This document shows, piece by piece, positions 11,403 to 24,434 of a stretch of DNA of 64,000 nucleotides. Within the stretch, counting starts at the first letter, position 1. Each line of letters starts with the position of its first letter. The translations under genes and the position numbers were made by a program. Origin of the DNA: Girardinichthys multiradiatus (Eukaryota > Chordata > Actinopteri > Cyprinodontiformes > Goodeidae). The stretch spans positions 37,470,174 to 37,534,173 of the forward strand of contig NC_061803.1 of NCBI RefSeq assembly GCF_021462225.1. Reading direction: 5' to 3'. Under the pieces are notes generated by a model that saw only the letters and a list, made by a program, of their open reading frames with translations, had not been told where the DNA came from and made no database searches.

Positions 11403-11875
11403 TCACTCGCCAGTGATCAGCTTACAGTTCTTTGTCTTGTGGTGGTCCGCTGTCCTCACACCTTTCAAGCCGTGGATGATCCAGTTGGAAGATGACTTGT
11501 GTCCTGGAAGCCCGATGACGCTGGAGGAGCTGGAGCTTTCCTGCAGCTTTCCTGGGTGTCTACTAGGATCTGATATGGGCCATTCCAGCACCTGGACTTC
11601 CTGTGTTTTCTCCTAAATTCTCTGACCAGAATCCAGTCGCAAGGAATAAAGGACTGGAGGGTGGAAGTGGCTGTTTCTAGTAATGCAGCCTTCACCGTCT
11701 GTGAAACTTGAGAAAACACAGTGGACAAGTTTTGACAGTAAAACAACATCCTATCTTCACACAAAGATGTGGAAGAAAATGATCTTGGCAATATCCCCAT
11801 GCCCAAATTAGGAGACCTGCCACACAGCACTTCAAAAGGACTGAGATTTGCCTGTGTCCTTTGTCTCAATCTCAT
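11403..11875 (-). pseudogene. ERV-A relic: integrase C-terminal end of pol, copy 1
   Basis: A minus-strand fragment of retroviral integrase, the enzyme that joins viral DNA to the host chromosome. The frame 11875-11465 starts with RQRTQANLSPFEVLCGR, corresponding to the end of the catalytic core (compare TPFEIVHGR in ERV-A near 50745-50772), and continues with the SH3-like C-terminal domain (PCDWILVREFRRKHRK and WNGPYQ). The pol end continues in another frame to 11403. The catalytic core upstream is missing: sequence beyond ~11890 no longer resembles pol. The nearest intact counterpart is 49789-51114. Confidence 0.85.
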
Positions 11876-11889
11876 ATAAGTGAGAACAG

Positions 11890-13715
11890 AACCTTCACAA
11901 CGCTTGGCTAATTTTCAATTCAAAGTCCCATTCTCAAACCTAAGTGCTTAACTACATGAACCTAATCAAAACACCCAACAAAATCAAAAGAATTGATCTT
12001 CAGACTTCACCTGATATACTAGCAGTGACCATCAGCTAAATATTCTGAATATCAAAAGTGTGACATGATGTTTGAGGAAGGTCTGATTACAGGTCAATAT
12101 TTCCATAGTTTCAGAATACCCAAAGAAAATTTCAAAAATTGTCTAATCTGTAGAGATGTAAAATTTCACAAAAGAATCAACACCATAATTTCAGAGAGGT
12201 TTTCAGAATGTGGTCTTAGAGGGCTATGCACCATTTATATAAACAAAGTACAACGTTTCTCTCGCATTGTCACTAAGTCCTCACTGGAGGCATGAGCTAC
12301 CCTTTTTCCCATGAGTGCTAAAACGTTTGGGAACCCCATGTTACTTTATTCTTTATTCTGACATTCCCCTCTTCTGGCGCAGGGTCCAACCCATGCGACA
12401 ATCCAGCAAAAGGTTTAAACAAAAATGTTCTAGTAACCAAGATCACATCACATAGAACCAAAGAAATTAATTCTGACATAACTATGTGTCTCTATGAATT
12501 TAACGAAAGCAACATAAATAAAATCCAGATGTTTTTAACTGCAATTCAGTTCCATTAACAACAAAACACAAACTTTAATTATTCAGTTCATCAATGTCTC
12601 ACTTAGAAATTAGTCACATATCATCCTAATTTGTCTTGTATGAAGATGAGTATTAGATTAATGGACATCTAATGTAATTCAGATGCATAAATCCTACAAT
12701 TTCAAATCTAATAAATAATACCCACCAAGTATAAAGTCATGACTCAGATTCTTTATCAAAAATATATTCCTTACTTTTGGCATATCTTGAACTGTCAGTT
12801 AGCTTAATGGCACCAGTGAAAACTTTCATTCTAATAAATCACCAATGATTCTACATGCAAAACTAATTCTTCAAACAAGTTTAAACTATTTCATTAACCT
12901 TTTAATAGTAAAACACATAAATCTAAAAGTCATCCTACATCCAAAAAAACATGTTATTAATGCAACAATCACTACAAGCATTTTGATTATATTGTCTCTT
13001 AAACAGTGTTAAAACTCAGGAAGGGAGGTGCTGAGCGTTTCCATGACAGCAAAGGCGTGAACCAACCTGGTAGGTGGGCGGAGTCAGGCAGAACTAACCT
13101 ATGATGGACAGCCTATGGGCGGACCCACAGTTTCTTCATTCAAACCCATCTTAGTGAACCTTAAACTGCAAAACTGTTAACATGCACCTACCTCAGAAAC
13201 AAGCTGCTTCTTAACTCTCCTGAAAACTCAAAGTTTTAATCAATCTGGGATTTAGAAACATTATTCTAAACATGGATTATTGTTTCATGCAACATATATA
13301 ACAAACATTCATTCCAACAAACAAACACAAAACATCAAAGACAAACAAATGGCCAAATTTGAAGCTTCAAGAATTAAAAGAAATTTTTAACAATCTCTTT
13401 TCAGAATATGTTTTCTCAGCCATATCTTTTAATGCTGTAAGTGATCAATTTTGTTATGAAAATCTTCAGGATCCTTTTTTTAAAAATGAGTGCACATAGT
13501 CCAAAAAATCTCAAAGTATTTAGAAGCACAGCAACAGTTTTCTCTTAAATGAATCCAAATTTACTGATGCTGAAACCTTTAGCTAATTCTTTGTACTGTA
13601 ACTCTGTAATAATAACTACAATCCTGAGAGTTATTGTTATAATTCTTTTTTTGTTTGGCTCAATTTGATCACAGGTGTATTGCAGAATTTCAGGTTAAAT
13701 GCAAAGAAGTATTTT
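11890..13715. other. Gene-free stretch at the end of unit copy 1
   Basis: AT-rich, with no recognisable pol, gag or LTR sequence, although the relic would predict its 5' half here. The plus-strand frame at 12065-12295 (76 codons) has no recognised motif. A more GC-rich patch lies at ~13015-13140 (GTGGGCGGAGTC). Nothing else is seen. Confidence 0.5.
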
Positions 13716-13771
13716 AATTCAATTCAATTCAAATTCAAAGATACTTTATTGATCCCCGAGGGGAAATTAGA
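13716..13771 (-). repeat. 3' tail of a Rex1/L2-like LINE
   Basis: AATTCAATTC repeats followed by ACTTTATTGATCCCCGAGGG and GGAAATTA. The same end is seen at 35092-35140, where it is attached to a recognisable LINE reverse transcriptase on the minus strand. This is therefore an extremely 5'-truncated insertion consisting of the 3' tail only. It is also present in copy 2 near 27511-27566. Confidence 0.7.
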
Positions 13772-16700
13772 AAAGCCGGCGTTGACATTTTTATGTTATA
13801 CCCAAACTAAACAAAACTGCAGTGTTTGACTTAATCAGAAATTAAGATAAGAAGCTTGTCTCCAAACAGGACTTTTTCCCACATAATGTTTCAAAAAAGA
13901 ACAAACATCATTTTCTTTAATTTGGGCTATTTAAATTTTGAGAGTTGGGGAAAAACATTGGAAAAATTACTAGAACCCCTCTTTAATAATCCAAATGCTG
14001 ATAAATGTTCCAATATTTTATCTCTTAGCAATCTGAAATCACCTTGTGTACCTTTCTACTCATATGTATTCTTTTAATCTTTAAACCCTAAGAAATCAAA
14101 CAAGGAGACTGGAGTTTGAGCCGACCATCCTCTTACTGTTAAGAGGGCCTTTATTTCTTTTCTTTTCATAAAATGAAGGATTTTACTTGTCTTTATTCCA
14201 TTATAAAAATCCTAACCTTGGTTCCAAAACAAAACTCTTCAACCCCAATCTGTGTTCCCCAGAGTAGAAATTTTGAGTATTATTGCATTTCAAAGCCACC
14301 AAATGACTGGAATCATTGGCTTAGATCTATTTTAATAGGTAATCGGTCTACCTTTAATTAAATATTATAATTTTATGGACCCAAAATCTATGGCTCACGG
14401 GCTTCAGGAGTCCAGGAACCACAAGTTGAGTACTACTGCATTGAACAATGGTGTTAACTTTCTGCAGAGATTGAAGGATTGGCTAAATATATTATTTCTG
14501 CTTGTACAATAATCCGATTTAAAATATTCATATTTGCTTCTAACCCAGTTCATAAGAAGCTTCAGACAAACATTATGCTAAAAAAACCAAGAACAAAAAC
14601 CAGATCTGTTTTAAAATAAAGAAAAAGCATGCTTAAAAACTTGGTACTGTGGTGGAAAATAACTCCACGGTTCTGAAGGCCTTTTCATGCAGAGTCTTTT
14701 AGGAAACATGAGATTAGTTTAATTTTTGTGTGGTATTCAATCAGATTCTTTCTAAATAACCCAATTTTTTATTCTCATTTTAAAGGTTTGTTTTACCAAG
14801 GGAAATGTGTTTAACAAAACCAATTACTCTCAAAAGTTTTAAAAGTTTTTAGCTGGTGATATCTCAGCAAACAACAAGTGTTTTAATATTTCTGTGCAGC
14901 ACAGAACTGATTAGGTGTCCTTTCCTTCCCCAAAGGAAGAAAAAAGAAACTGCAGAACCAAGGCTTTCATAGTTTTTGTCAGGATCTGATATAAGGTACA
15001 GTGTAAATCAACACGCTGCATGAATCAGAAGAGGGAAGAAAAAAACCTAATATAACCTCTTCCCAGCAGCTGCTATGAAAAACAATGAATTTGTACCTTC
15101 CACTAGCGTCAGTTAGCACTTGCAGACAAAAACTGCATCAAACTGTAAATACTGTGTCAGAAACTGTATGAAGACCATCTGCAGTAGAACTAAGCCTGTT
15201 TTAATGAGGTCTCTACCCATTAGATTTATGGAATAAAAAATCTGACAACAGAAAATAATACCTGAAGGAGAAACCCATCAGGTTTTACGCATGCGCTGGG
15301 TTTTAAAAAATGTTCCTTCATGAGATCTGTCCTGAGAATAACATAGAAACACATGGTTACTGCTGAGTTTTGGAGATGTTGTAACTTCCTCTGCTTTTAA
15401 TAACTTTTAATAACTAGAATAATTGACCCTGAATATTCCACGACGAAAGAGAACTTGTTTCTCTGAAAGAATTAACTGGAAAGTATCAAATGAGCTAAGT
15501 TATCACCCTTTTAAAGATACTTTTCTAACCCTAAAATAATATTTTAACCCGCTATATCTGTCAACGTCAAGCAAGCGTGTCACATGAGCAGCGGTTAATA
15601 AGCGTTCTTCATTGCAGAAAATAGGAAAAGATTTATGCAAATGTGTGTGTGTTTGTACGTTACCCCCATCAGTTTCTAAATCGCTCCAGAGTCAGACTGT
15701 CATGGCACACAGTCCTCTATCAGTCCAAAACACAACCAGGCCCTTCCCAGGTCTGTTGGTGAGACATTCACTCATTCTTTGTCCACTTTAACTTCTCCAG
15801 GAGGGAGAAAGAAGAAACTTTGCTCTGGTTTCTCTTCTGCCCGCATAAGATGCTTTCAATATAAATCCAGTGTATCACTCTTCTGGCTCTTGCAAACAGC
15901 ATGGATCTTTGTCCATCTCAGTGGGTCCAGACTTCTTCTGAGTTTCGATTTTTTGTAGAAAGTCACACTGCGATTTTCAACATGCAGGAAGGCAGATCTC
16001 TCTCTTTCAGGCCGTGCTGGAGAAGTGTCTCTGGTGTAGCAGCCATGGAGAAGGACAGGTTTCTAAAATCCAGACTCAAAAACGCAGATGTTGAACTCAA
16101 ATCCCATATATGTGTGTATTTGTGTGTGAGAGAGGCAAAAGAAAAGTTTAGTATAGGTTCAGATTTTGTACAAAGAAATATTATCAGTCAGTCAGTCAGT
16201 TGTCCCCCTGCCTGTCACTTCCTTCCACAACATGAACTATACTCCTTTCTAAAACAACTTTCTTTTCGACTCTCTAATGTCCCTTTTCACTTTTACTTTC
16301 TTTTCCGACTGATCGCAATATTTAAGACAAACAAAACTTCCTTCAGGAAAGTTTTAACTCTTTAACCCCTTAATTGATGCACTCTGTGCTTTTTAATCTT
16401 TTCTTATGTTTTTTTTATTTTTCCATCAACTGTTTTACTTGAAACTTTTTAAACTATTTAACTTATTTACACTCAAACTTCCACGCTGTGAAAAACCAAA
16501 CTTATCTTCCAAATTAAAGCACATTTAACACAATCATCCCCACTTTTTCCTTTCATTATTTTATAAATCAGAGTATGAAGAAGGAGACACCCCTGATGCC
16601 TCAAGGTTCTGGAACCATTTTTTTTTTTACCTGTTCAGCGGCACGTCTGCCCACTGGCTTTGCTAAAAACCACCCGCAAAACCCTGTGTTTTGCTTTATC

Positions 16701-16879
16701 CCATTGTTACCAATGAGAACCTCCCTGCCATTCCTTTTGCAGGGTAACTGGGCCCTCAGCTGATGTCCTCCCTCTCGCAACTCTGGAACCTAATTAATTA
16801 GTTAGGAGATGATGGTTAATGTGTAATAAAAATAATAATATACATTATATCCTACAGAGCAACTTCTCACCCAGATATA

Positions 16880-18489
16880 CAGGTCCTTCTCAAAATATTA
16901 GCATATTGTGATAAAGTTAATTATTTTCCATAATGTAATGATGAAAATTTAACATTCATATATTTTAGATTCATTGCACACTAACTGAAATATTTCAGGT
17001 CTTTTATTGTCTTAATACGGATGATTTTGGCATACAGCTCATGAAAACCCAAAATTCCTATCTCACAAAATTAGCATATCATTCAAAGGGTCTCTAAACG
17101 AGCTATGAACCTAATCATCTGAATCAACGAGTTAACTCTAAACACCTGCAAAAGATTCCTGAGGCCTTTAAAACTCCCAGCCTGGTTCATCACTCAAAAC
17201 CCCAATCATGGGTAAGACTGCTGACCTGACTGCTGTCCAGAAGGCCACTATTGACACCCTCAAGCAAGAGGGTAAGACACAGAAAGAAATTTCTGAACGA
17301 ATAGGCTGTTCCCAGAGTGCTGTATCAAGGCACCTCAGTGGGAAGTCTGTGGGAAGGAAAAAGTGTGGCAGAAAACGCTGCACAATGAGAAGAGGTGACC
17401 GGACCCTGAGGAAGATTGTGGAGAAGGGCCGATTCCAGACCTTGGGGGACCTGCGGAAGCAGTGGACTGAGTCTGGAGTAGAAACATCCAGAGCCACCGT
17501 GCACAGGCGTGTGCAGGAAATGGGCTACAGGTGCCGCATTCCCCAGGTCAAGCCACTTTTGAACCAGAAACAGCGGCAGAAGCACCTGACCTGGGCTACA
17601 GAGAAGCAGCACTGGACTGTTGCTCAATGGTCCAAAGTACTTTTTTCGGATGAAAGCAAATTCTGCATGTCATTCGGAAATCAAGGTGCCAGAGTCTGGA
17701 GGAAGACTGGGGAGAAGGAAATGCCAAAATGCCAGAAGTCCAGTGTCAAGTACCCACAGTCAGTGATGGTCTGGGGTGCCGTGTCAGCTGCTGGTGTTGG
17801 TCCACTGTGTTTTATCAAGGGCAGGGTCAATGCAGCTTGCTATCAGGAGATTTTGGAGCACTTTATGCTTCCATCTGCTGAAAAGCTTTATGGAGATGAA
17901 GATTTCATTTTTCAACACGACCTGGCACCTGCTCACAGTGCCAAAACCACTGGTAAATGGTTTACTGACCATGGTATCACTGTGCTCAATTGGCCTGCCA
18001 ACTCTCCTGACCTGAACCCCATAGAGAATCTGTGGGATATTGTGAAGAGAACGTTGAGAGACTCAAGACCCAACACTCTGGATGAGCTAAAGGCCGCTAT
18101 CGAAGCATCCTGGGCCTCCATAAGACCTCAGCAGTGCCACAGGCTGATTGCCTTCATGCCATGCCGCATTGAAGCAGTCATTTCTGCCAAAGGATTCCCG
18201 ACCAAGTATTGAGTGCATAACTGTACATGATTATTTGAAGGTTGACGTTTTTTGTATTAAAAACACTTTTCTTTTATTGATCGGATGAAATATGCTAATT
18301 TTGTGAGATAGGAATTTTGGGTTTTTATGAGCTGTATGCCAAAATCATTCGTATTAAGATAATAAAAGACCTGAAATATTTCAGTTAGTGTGCAATGAAT
18401 CTAAAATATATGAATGTTAAATTTTCATCATTACATTATGGAAAATAATTAACTTTATCACAATATGCTAATATTTTGAGAAGGACCTG
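16880..18489 (+). mobile_element. Tc1-like (DD34E) transposon, copy 2
   Basis: Same 1610-bp element in the same TA site of the duplicated leader. A few substitutions separate it from copy 1, including two in the right inverted repeat (for example GGGTTTTTATGAGC near 18318). Confidence 0.96.
17208..18212 (+). CDS. Tc1-like transposase with intact DD34E triad
   Basis: A 334-codon frame with the same architecture as the copy at 3413-4417: helix-turn-helix N-terminus, basic linker, second DNA-binding half and RNase-H-fold catalytic core. The acidic triad is D148 (LFSDESKF), D238 (QHDLAPAH) and E273 (NPIENLW), with 34 residues between the last two. Residue 60 is Met rather than Thr, and near the C-terminus the motif reads AFMPCR where copy 1 has ASMPRR; the Arg-to-Cys change at residue 320 could weaken the protein. 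On motif evidence this is the only potentially active enzyme in the window. Activity cannot be judged from sequence alone. Confidence 0.95.
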   Translation: MGKTADLTAVQKATIDTLKQEGKTQKEISERIGCSQSAVSRHLSGKSVGRKKCGRKRCTMRRGDRTLRKIVEKGRFQTLGDLRKQWTESGVETSRATVHRRVQEMGYRCRIPQVKPLLNQKQRQKHLTWATEKQHWTVAQWSKVLFSDESKFCMSFGNQGARVWRKTGEKEMPKCQKSSVKYPQSVMVWGAVSAAGVGPLCFIKGRVNAACYQEILEHFMLPSAEKLYGDEDFIFQHDLAPAHSAKTTGKWFTDHGITVLNWPANSPDLNPIENLWDIVKRTLRDSRPNTLDELKAAIEASWASIRPQQCHRLIAFMPCRIEAVISAKGFPTKY

Positions 18490-18661
18490 TATTTGAAGAC
18501 AAATAGTTCGGATCCAATCGGCCAAAAGCCGCAGGCGGACACCCGGACTCCCCTCCGTAAAATGGAAGTGGACTGAGAACAACTCTCAGGCTGGCCAGGC
18601 ATCCGTGTCCCCCTCCTGCGGTCTCCTCTGGCACGTTAGATCCTGTTCATGACGCTAAAAT

Positions 18662-19087
18662 TGTTGTGGAATTTTCTTATCAAAGTGGGTAGAAGTTGAC
18701 TCATGACAAGAGAAAATCCGGACTTTGTCTTATAAGTTTTATTCAAAGGCATTCAGCGTTTGAAGACCCTGACACTGAGGTTAGTCAGTGAAACAGAGCC
18801 CCGATCAACATTTACACACAGTATTTATACCAGAACATGACAGTGTTATCTCAACTTCAAAGAGTCTGTGTTTTACGACCCCAGACCCTTCTCGGGTTAC
18901 GAGGTGACTAGGTTACCTAGGAACAACCATCTACTCTCCCTGAGGCATCACCCTAACAAATGCCCTTAACCATTAAACTTCTGATAATGGCTTTTACAGC
19001 TTCCTCCTCTAACACAGATGTTCACTGGAGTGAGGTAAACCAAAGGTCATACACTGTGGAATGCTTACTGCAAGAATTTCCATCACA
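18662..19087 (-). repeat. ERV-B LTR, left arm, copy 2
   Basis: Duplicate of 4867-5292 with TG...CA ends and the same TATA and polyadenylation signals. Confidence 0.85.
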
Positions 19088-19806
19088 ATATGAAGGCCAC
19101 TTTGTAAGGAATCTTTCAGAGACTTCATCCCCGAGCATCATCGAGAAATCCTGATCGATCTTGTCAGGTTTAAACAACCTAAAATACTTATAACATCACA
19201 AAAAGAAGAGAAAGACAAAGAATTAGTTATTTCACTTGCCGCGAGGAGAACGGACACAGATGTGCTTTCATTTACAAATCTCCTACCGCTCAGAAAACCA
19301 TCTGTCCGCTCCTCGCTTTTTATTATCTTTTGGGGTTCTCTATTTACAATGAATGTCGCTCTCTAAGGATGGGAAAAACAGCTGCATCGTAAACAGGTCA
19401 TAAACACCATTATCTTGTAACAACACACTTCCACAGTCTCCCCCATCCTTAAAATCAGTTGTGTCATCTGTTCAGCGCAATCAGCCTTCATCTTTATGCC
19501 CTCCTCAACTGTGACTGCTTCCTTCCCAGCTCCACCTTTGATCCTTGATCCTTGCCTGCAGACAAACTCATCACATCCTTACCCACGCATATATCATGAA
19601 AGGTTATAAGATCAAATAGTCAAGTTAAAGAAAAGGAAAATATATAAGATAAATCTATATTCAATTATTCCAACATTTCCTTCCTGTTTATCTTATATTT
19701 GCTCATATTCTCATATCACTTAGCAGCCACTTCTTTCGGATTTTTTAACTGTAAGATTATTTTCATGAGTACAAAGACAATTATACTCAGAGATACTTAC
19801 TGACAT

Positions 19807-21583
19807 TTAAATCACAGAATCATATAGAGATGGATCTGGGTACAGGCCAGAAAAGTGGTCAGTCACATCCTCATCATCTTCATCATCCTGCTGTTTAAGT
19901 AACGGATAGAGTTGGGTAACTCTGTCTTCCATAGGAGAAATAGCTGTGGTGATGAGACGGTTAAGAAGAGAACGAAGGCAGGGAATACAACAACATCCAC
20001 ACAATGTCAAAATTGCAGCAAACACTGCAAAGGAAATTATTACTGATGATACTAAAATTTTATACTTCCCAACACATCCAGCCAGGAGTCAAACATCGAG
20101 GTGTCTACTCCAGAATGCTCCTTCATTTTGCCATTTAGAGATCTCAAACCTTCTATGGCTTTTGTGAGGCCACCGTCAGCCGCAGTGTTGTTAGGTATAA
20201 ATGTGCAACATTTTTCTCCAAAAATGGCACAAACTCCTCCTTTTTCAGCTAACAACATGTCCAAAGCAATTCTATTCTGGAATGCCATCAGCGAAGTTGA
20301 AGCCAATTAGTCATGAACAGTTTCAAACCCGCTTTGTGTCCAATTTCCTAGTTTTTGCACATTGTAGTGAATATAGTTGATCCTGTCTACGTTTTTGTTC
20401 ATCGTACACCACCAACAGATACTTGATTCAAATCTTGCAGCTACTTGATCAGTTAATTTATCTTCATCTATAGCATCTATGTATGTAGACTCTCCCTCAG
20501 TCTGCCAAGCTGCTTCTCTGCACTTTCTATCATGCCAATCATGTGGGATTACACTAGATAGTCCATCTGTTACTTCATCTACTAACATAGGATATACTGA
20601 AACTGGTAACAATAAAGTAATTAGAGCACAGAGTCCCGTTACTTTTGAAGGTAATCGATCAAACAACCTGTCGTCACCACACCACCACCAAATGTCTCCT
20701 CTAGATACTGGTTTAAAATACTTATTTACTTTCACAATTGCAGTACACCATACTGCAGTGAGATTTCCCAATTTATTGCCTCTCTCTGTCATATTTATAC
20801 ATGTGTAGTTTCCAGTGGTGACCCGTTTATGGAATACTGATTTATCCTTGTCTGCTGTAATTACAGGAAAAACAGAATCCCAGTGTTGACACATTTCATT
20901 AAAATTAGTTTGATTCATTACTTCCATCACACAGGGTTGTGGTATCACAGCTGGAATTATTTGTAATAAAAGCCTGGAACCCAAACACACAACACAATCT
21001 CTTTTAATCATGTTAGCCGCTTGCTCTACCATCAGTAACCCGTTATTATTTGTTCCTAATACTCCAGTAATAACCTGGAACTAGTCATCTGTGATTAAGT
21101 TTCCTAACATAATTTTTACTCTCTTCGCTTTGTTACCTGGATTGCATTATCAGCTTTATGGAGCTTAAACAACTTCTTTTGACGACTAGCATAAGCAGTG
21201 ATGCCCCACTCTGGTGTCCAATTGTTTCCTTCATCAGCTACCATCATGGACCATGAGGTGTCTCTTCTATCATTAGTTAAGTACCATTTATAACTTCTAT
21301 AATCCTGCCCTTTCCTTCCTCGTTTGGTCAAGCTAATGAGTGGGATCAGCACCACAGCTATGGTTTTAGATTTCACTCACACTTGAATGCCATAAGTATA
21401 AGAAGTTTGTTTAGTACACATAGTTAGGTTATCTTGCCTTCCTTGATTTAGCGCTACTTGTTTCATATGACTCATAGCAGGTGTTATTACATTCTTATTT
21501 ATCTTGACTGGTTCCCAGAAGTACCAGAAAAATAAGAAAATCAATATGAGAAAAAATATAAATACCCAGCAACGGAAATGCAT
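19807..21583 (-). pseudogene. ERV-B envelope (env) pseudogene, copy 2
   Basis: Duplicate of 6012-7788 with the same stop codons (21377-21379 and 20307-20309) and the same frame changes. The only residue difference I notice in the surface section is Pro for Thr near 20548 (VIPHDW versus VITHDW). The shared damage shows that copy number rose after the gene was dead. Confidence 0.87.
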
Positions 21584-21661
21584 TGCTCATCCATCTAAAA
21601 GTCATTTCGGCTGGAATTTTGACTCCTCTAAGTGGTTACAGTGTCTTAATTTTCTTCACTG

Positions 21662-22088
21662 TGTAATGGAAATTATTTTATTAAGTGCTCCAAAGTGTAT
21701 GACCTTTAGGTTACCTCACTCCTCAGAACATCTGTGTTAGAGGAGGAAGCTGTAAAGCCATTATCAGAAGTTTAATGGTTAAAACCCATGCTTTAGGGTG
21801 ATGTGTCAGGAAGAGCAGATGGGTCTGTTCCTAGATAACTTTGTCACCTCTGAACCCAAGGAGGGTCTGGATCATAAAACACAGACTCTTTGAAGTTGAG
21901 ATAACACTGTCATGTTTGGTATAAATACTGTGTGTAAATGTTGATCGGGGCTCTGCTTCACTGACTAACCTCAGTGACAGGGTCTTCAAATGCTTAATGC
22001 CTTTGAATGAAACTTATAAAGACAAAGTCCGGATTTTCTTTTGTTGTGAGTCAACTTCTATCCACTTTGATAAGAAAATTCCACTACA
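21662..22088 (+). repeat. ERV-B LTR, right arm, copy 2
   Basis: Duplicate of 7867-8293, followed by the same leader to 22401. Confidence 0.84.
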
Positions 22089-22401
22089 ATTTTAGCGTCA
22101 CGAACAGAATCTAACGTGCCAGAGGAATCCGCGGGAGGGGACACGGACACCTGGCCAGCCTGAGATTAAGTTGTCCTCAGTCCACCTCCATTTTACGGAG
22201 GGGAGTCCTATAGTGCCCGCCTGCGGCTTCTGGCCGATTGGATCCGAACTATTTGTCTACAAATATATCTGGGTGAGAAGTTGCTCTGTATGATATAATG
22301 TATATTATTTTTTATTACACATTAACCATCATCTCCTAACTAATTAATTAGGTTCCGGAGTTGCGAGTGGGAGGACATTAGCTGAGTGCCAGGTCACCCT
22401 G

Positions 22402-22776
22402 TGATAGGTATTATTTAATCAACTCAGAGGTAAGGAACGACACAGAGTCAGTTTTACTTGCAAGGGTAGCTGTGCACTACAGACTACGAAGTATTAGCCC
22501 CCTCTCTCTTTATTTATACATGCTTGGTCACACACAGTTCAAACATCATTCAGGGTGGGGGTGTATATGTGTGTGTGTGGGGTCAGAAAGGTTAGGGTTC
22601 ATGTGTCTTGATTTAAAGAGAAAGGAGTGAGGATTCGGTGCCAGTCCCTAGATGTTGCTGATAATAGCATAACTCACCCTTCTCTCTTATCTCTTTGTCT
22701 ATGACATGTGGGGGAAGAAAGCACTTAGAGCAGACACAAGTGATAAACAATAAGAAAAGTCATAAAAACCTTAACA
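22402..22776 (-). repeat. ERV-A-type LTR of the relic, copy 2
   Basis: Duplicate of 8607-8981 with the same ends and adjoining purine tract. The env end and 3' untranslated region follow at 22777-23140. Confidence 0.84.
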
Positions 22777-23146
22777 GTTCCCCCCTGTTTGATCACGAAT
22801 AAGTCATGAGTAAATACATGTAAAATGAAACACTCTCTGTAAGCACAAACCCACAGGATGGAAAACAGATTATTTTGTGGGAAACACTTACACGGTCCCT
22901 CCGCCAGGCGACCACCAATCATGGCAGAGTAAAACAATAATAAAGCAAAGAAACAAAATAAAAGAATTAAAACAAGCCTTGTTCATATCATCATTGCACT
23001 TTTTCTCACTTCACTTAAACAGCAACTTCTTTCAATTTTCCGCTATAAGGTCATTTTATGAAGTACAATTATGAATACACTCAGGCATGGAAGATATATT
23101 CATTTACAACATGTCATCATAATCATCTGCTTTTGGGTTTAGTGTG

Positions 23147-23609
23147 GTGTCAACATTTACACACAGTATTTAAAGAGTATATGGGTGTTATCTCCACTTA
23201 AAAGAGTTTGTGCTTTAGGACCCTAGACCGTTCTCAGGTTCAGAGGTGAGAAGGTTACCTAGGAACAACATCTGCTCTTCCAAAGGCATCACCCTAACAA
23301 ATGGCCTTAACCATTAAACTTCTGATAATGGCTTTTACAGCTTCCACCACTAAAAGATGTTCAGGGGAGTGAGGTAACCCAAAGGTCATACACTTTGGAG
23401 CACTTAATAAAATAATTTCCATTACAACTCCTTCCTTATGATACTGAAAGCAAACAGTTTTTTCCTCAAAGAAAACAAATTATAAACACAACTTAAACAA
23501 CCAAAAAAAACAAAAATCCTGCTGTCTCTCCTGAGTGGCTTCAAGCTGCTTAAGGTAACCCAAAAGGGTCATACACTGTGGAATGCTTACTACAAGAATT
23601 TCCATCACA
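23147..23609 (-). repeat. ERV-B LTR fragments and ~120-bp repeat, copy 2
   Basis: Duplicate of 9352-9814: a truncated B LTR (23147-23428), the splice-acceptor-like repeat (23429-23550) and a 59-bp LTR start (23551-23609). Confidence 0.65.
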
Positions 23610-23625
23610 CTCCTTTCTTCTGATT

Positions 23626-24434
23626 ACAAGATAATCACAACTAAAGGAAAATTCTTCAAAACCAACACCCCTCTCAGCTAACAGATCATCCAAAGCCATT
23701 CTAGTTTGCAAACTCATCGTTCTAATAGCTTAGGCTGATTGAAGTATAAGTTGTGACTGTAGGTAGTAAGTGAGCTAGATAAAATACTCCAGACCAAGTA
23801 GCAGGCAGATACAGACATGATCTATTTCCACACATCCAACCCATGTTAGGACACGAAAACCCATCTCTACTAGGAAAAGTAACAAGAACCCTGGTTAAGT
23901 TACCTGCCATGCCATACAACTAACCTCCATTCGGTAAGGCTGTAAGATTAAGAGTTAATACAAAGGGATCTGGAGCCAAAGATTCTGAAATAGTATAAGG
24001 ATCAGTTCTGATAGGACATGACTCAAATTTATGTCTGTTGATTAAAGCACATAAAACAGATATAATAGCTTTGCAACCTACTGTCTTCCCAAGGAAATAA
24101 GGTGTACTTTCCTCCTGTGTAATACAAATATCTGGATCTTTAATCGGATTTCTATTACCCCGAATTCTATAGAGTTCCCGTAGACGCACATCTTAAATTA
24201 GTCTCACTAGAAAATCTACTAACATTTCTGCTTTCCCTTACACTATAATTCCTCACAGTTTTGATGCATCAGTTGCCACCAAACATTATCAGTATGATCA
24301 TAGTAGTCCGGAAAGTGAGGAATCTCTCTTCGAATCAGCTGATGAGTATTATTAGTCATATTAACCACACATTGTCTTTGCTGTACCTTTCCCAAAATGA
24401 ACACAAGAATTATAAAAAATACTTGCAATACCAA
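23626..24434 (-). pseudogene. ERV-A relic envelope pseudogene, copy 2
   Basis: Duplicate of 9831-10639 with the same stop and frame change. Small residue differences are seen in the last surface piece (for example FPSRDGF versus FLSRDGF), consistent with neutral drift after duplication. Confidence 0.8.

Larger units (their letters stand above)
1..13846. repeat. Tandem 13.8-kb unit, copy 1
   Basis: The whole stretch recurs from 13847 onward in the same order and orientation, at an offset of 13846 at the left end and 13795 after small deletions. Copies 1 and 2 share the same Tc1 insertion, the same broken env frames and the same LTR fragments, so the block was duplicated as a unit rather than assembled twice. 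The first ~1.3 kb of copy 1 differs noticeably from copy 2, for example by a ~30 bp stretch near 670-700 that copies 2 and 3 lack. The remainder is nearly identical by eye. The window starts inside the array, so more copies may lie to the left. Confidence 0.95.
16740..22401. repeat. Inverted repeat of ERV-B LTR plus leader, copy 2
   Basis: Duplicate of 2945-8606. The left arm is 16740-19087 with the Tc1 at 16880-18489 inside it, and the right arm is 21662-22401. LTRs are at 18662-19087 (minus) and 21662-22088 (plus). Confidence 0.85.
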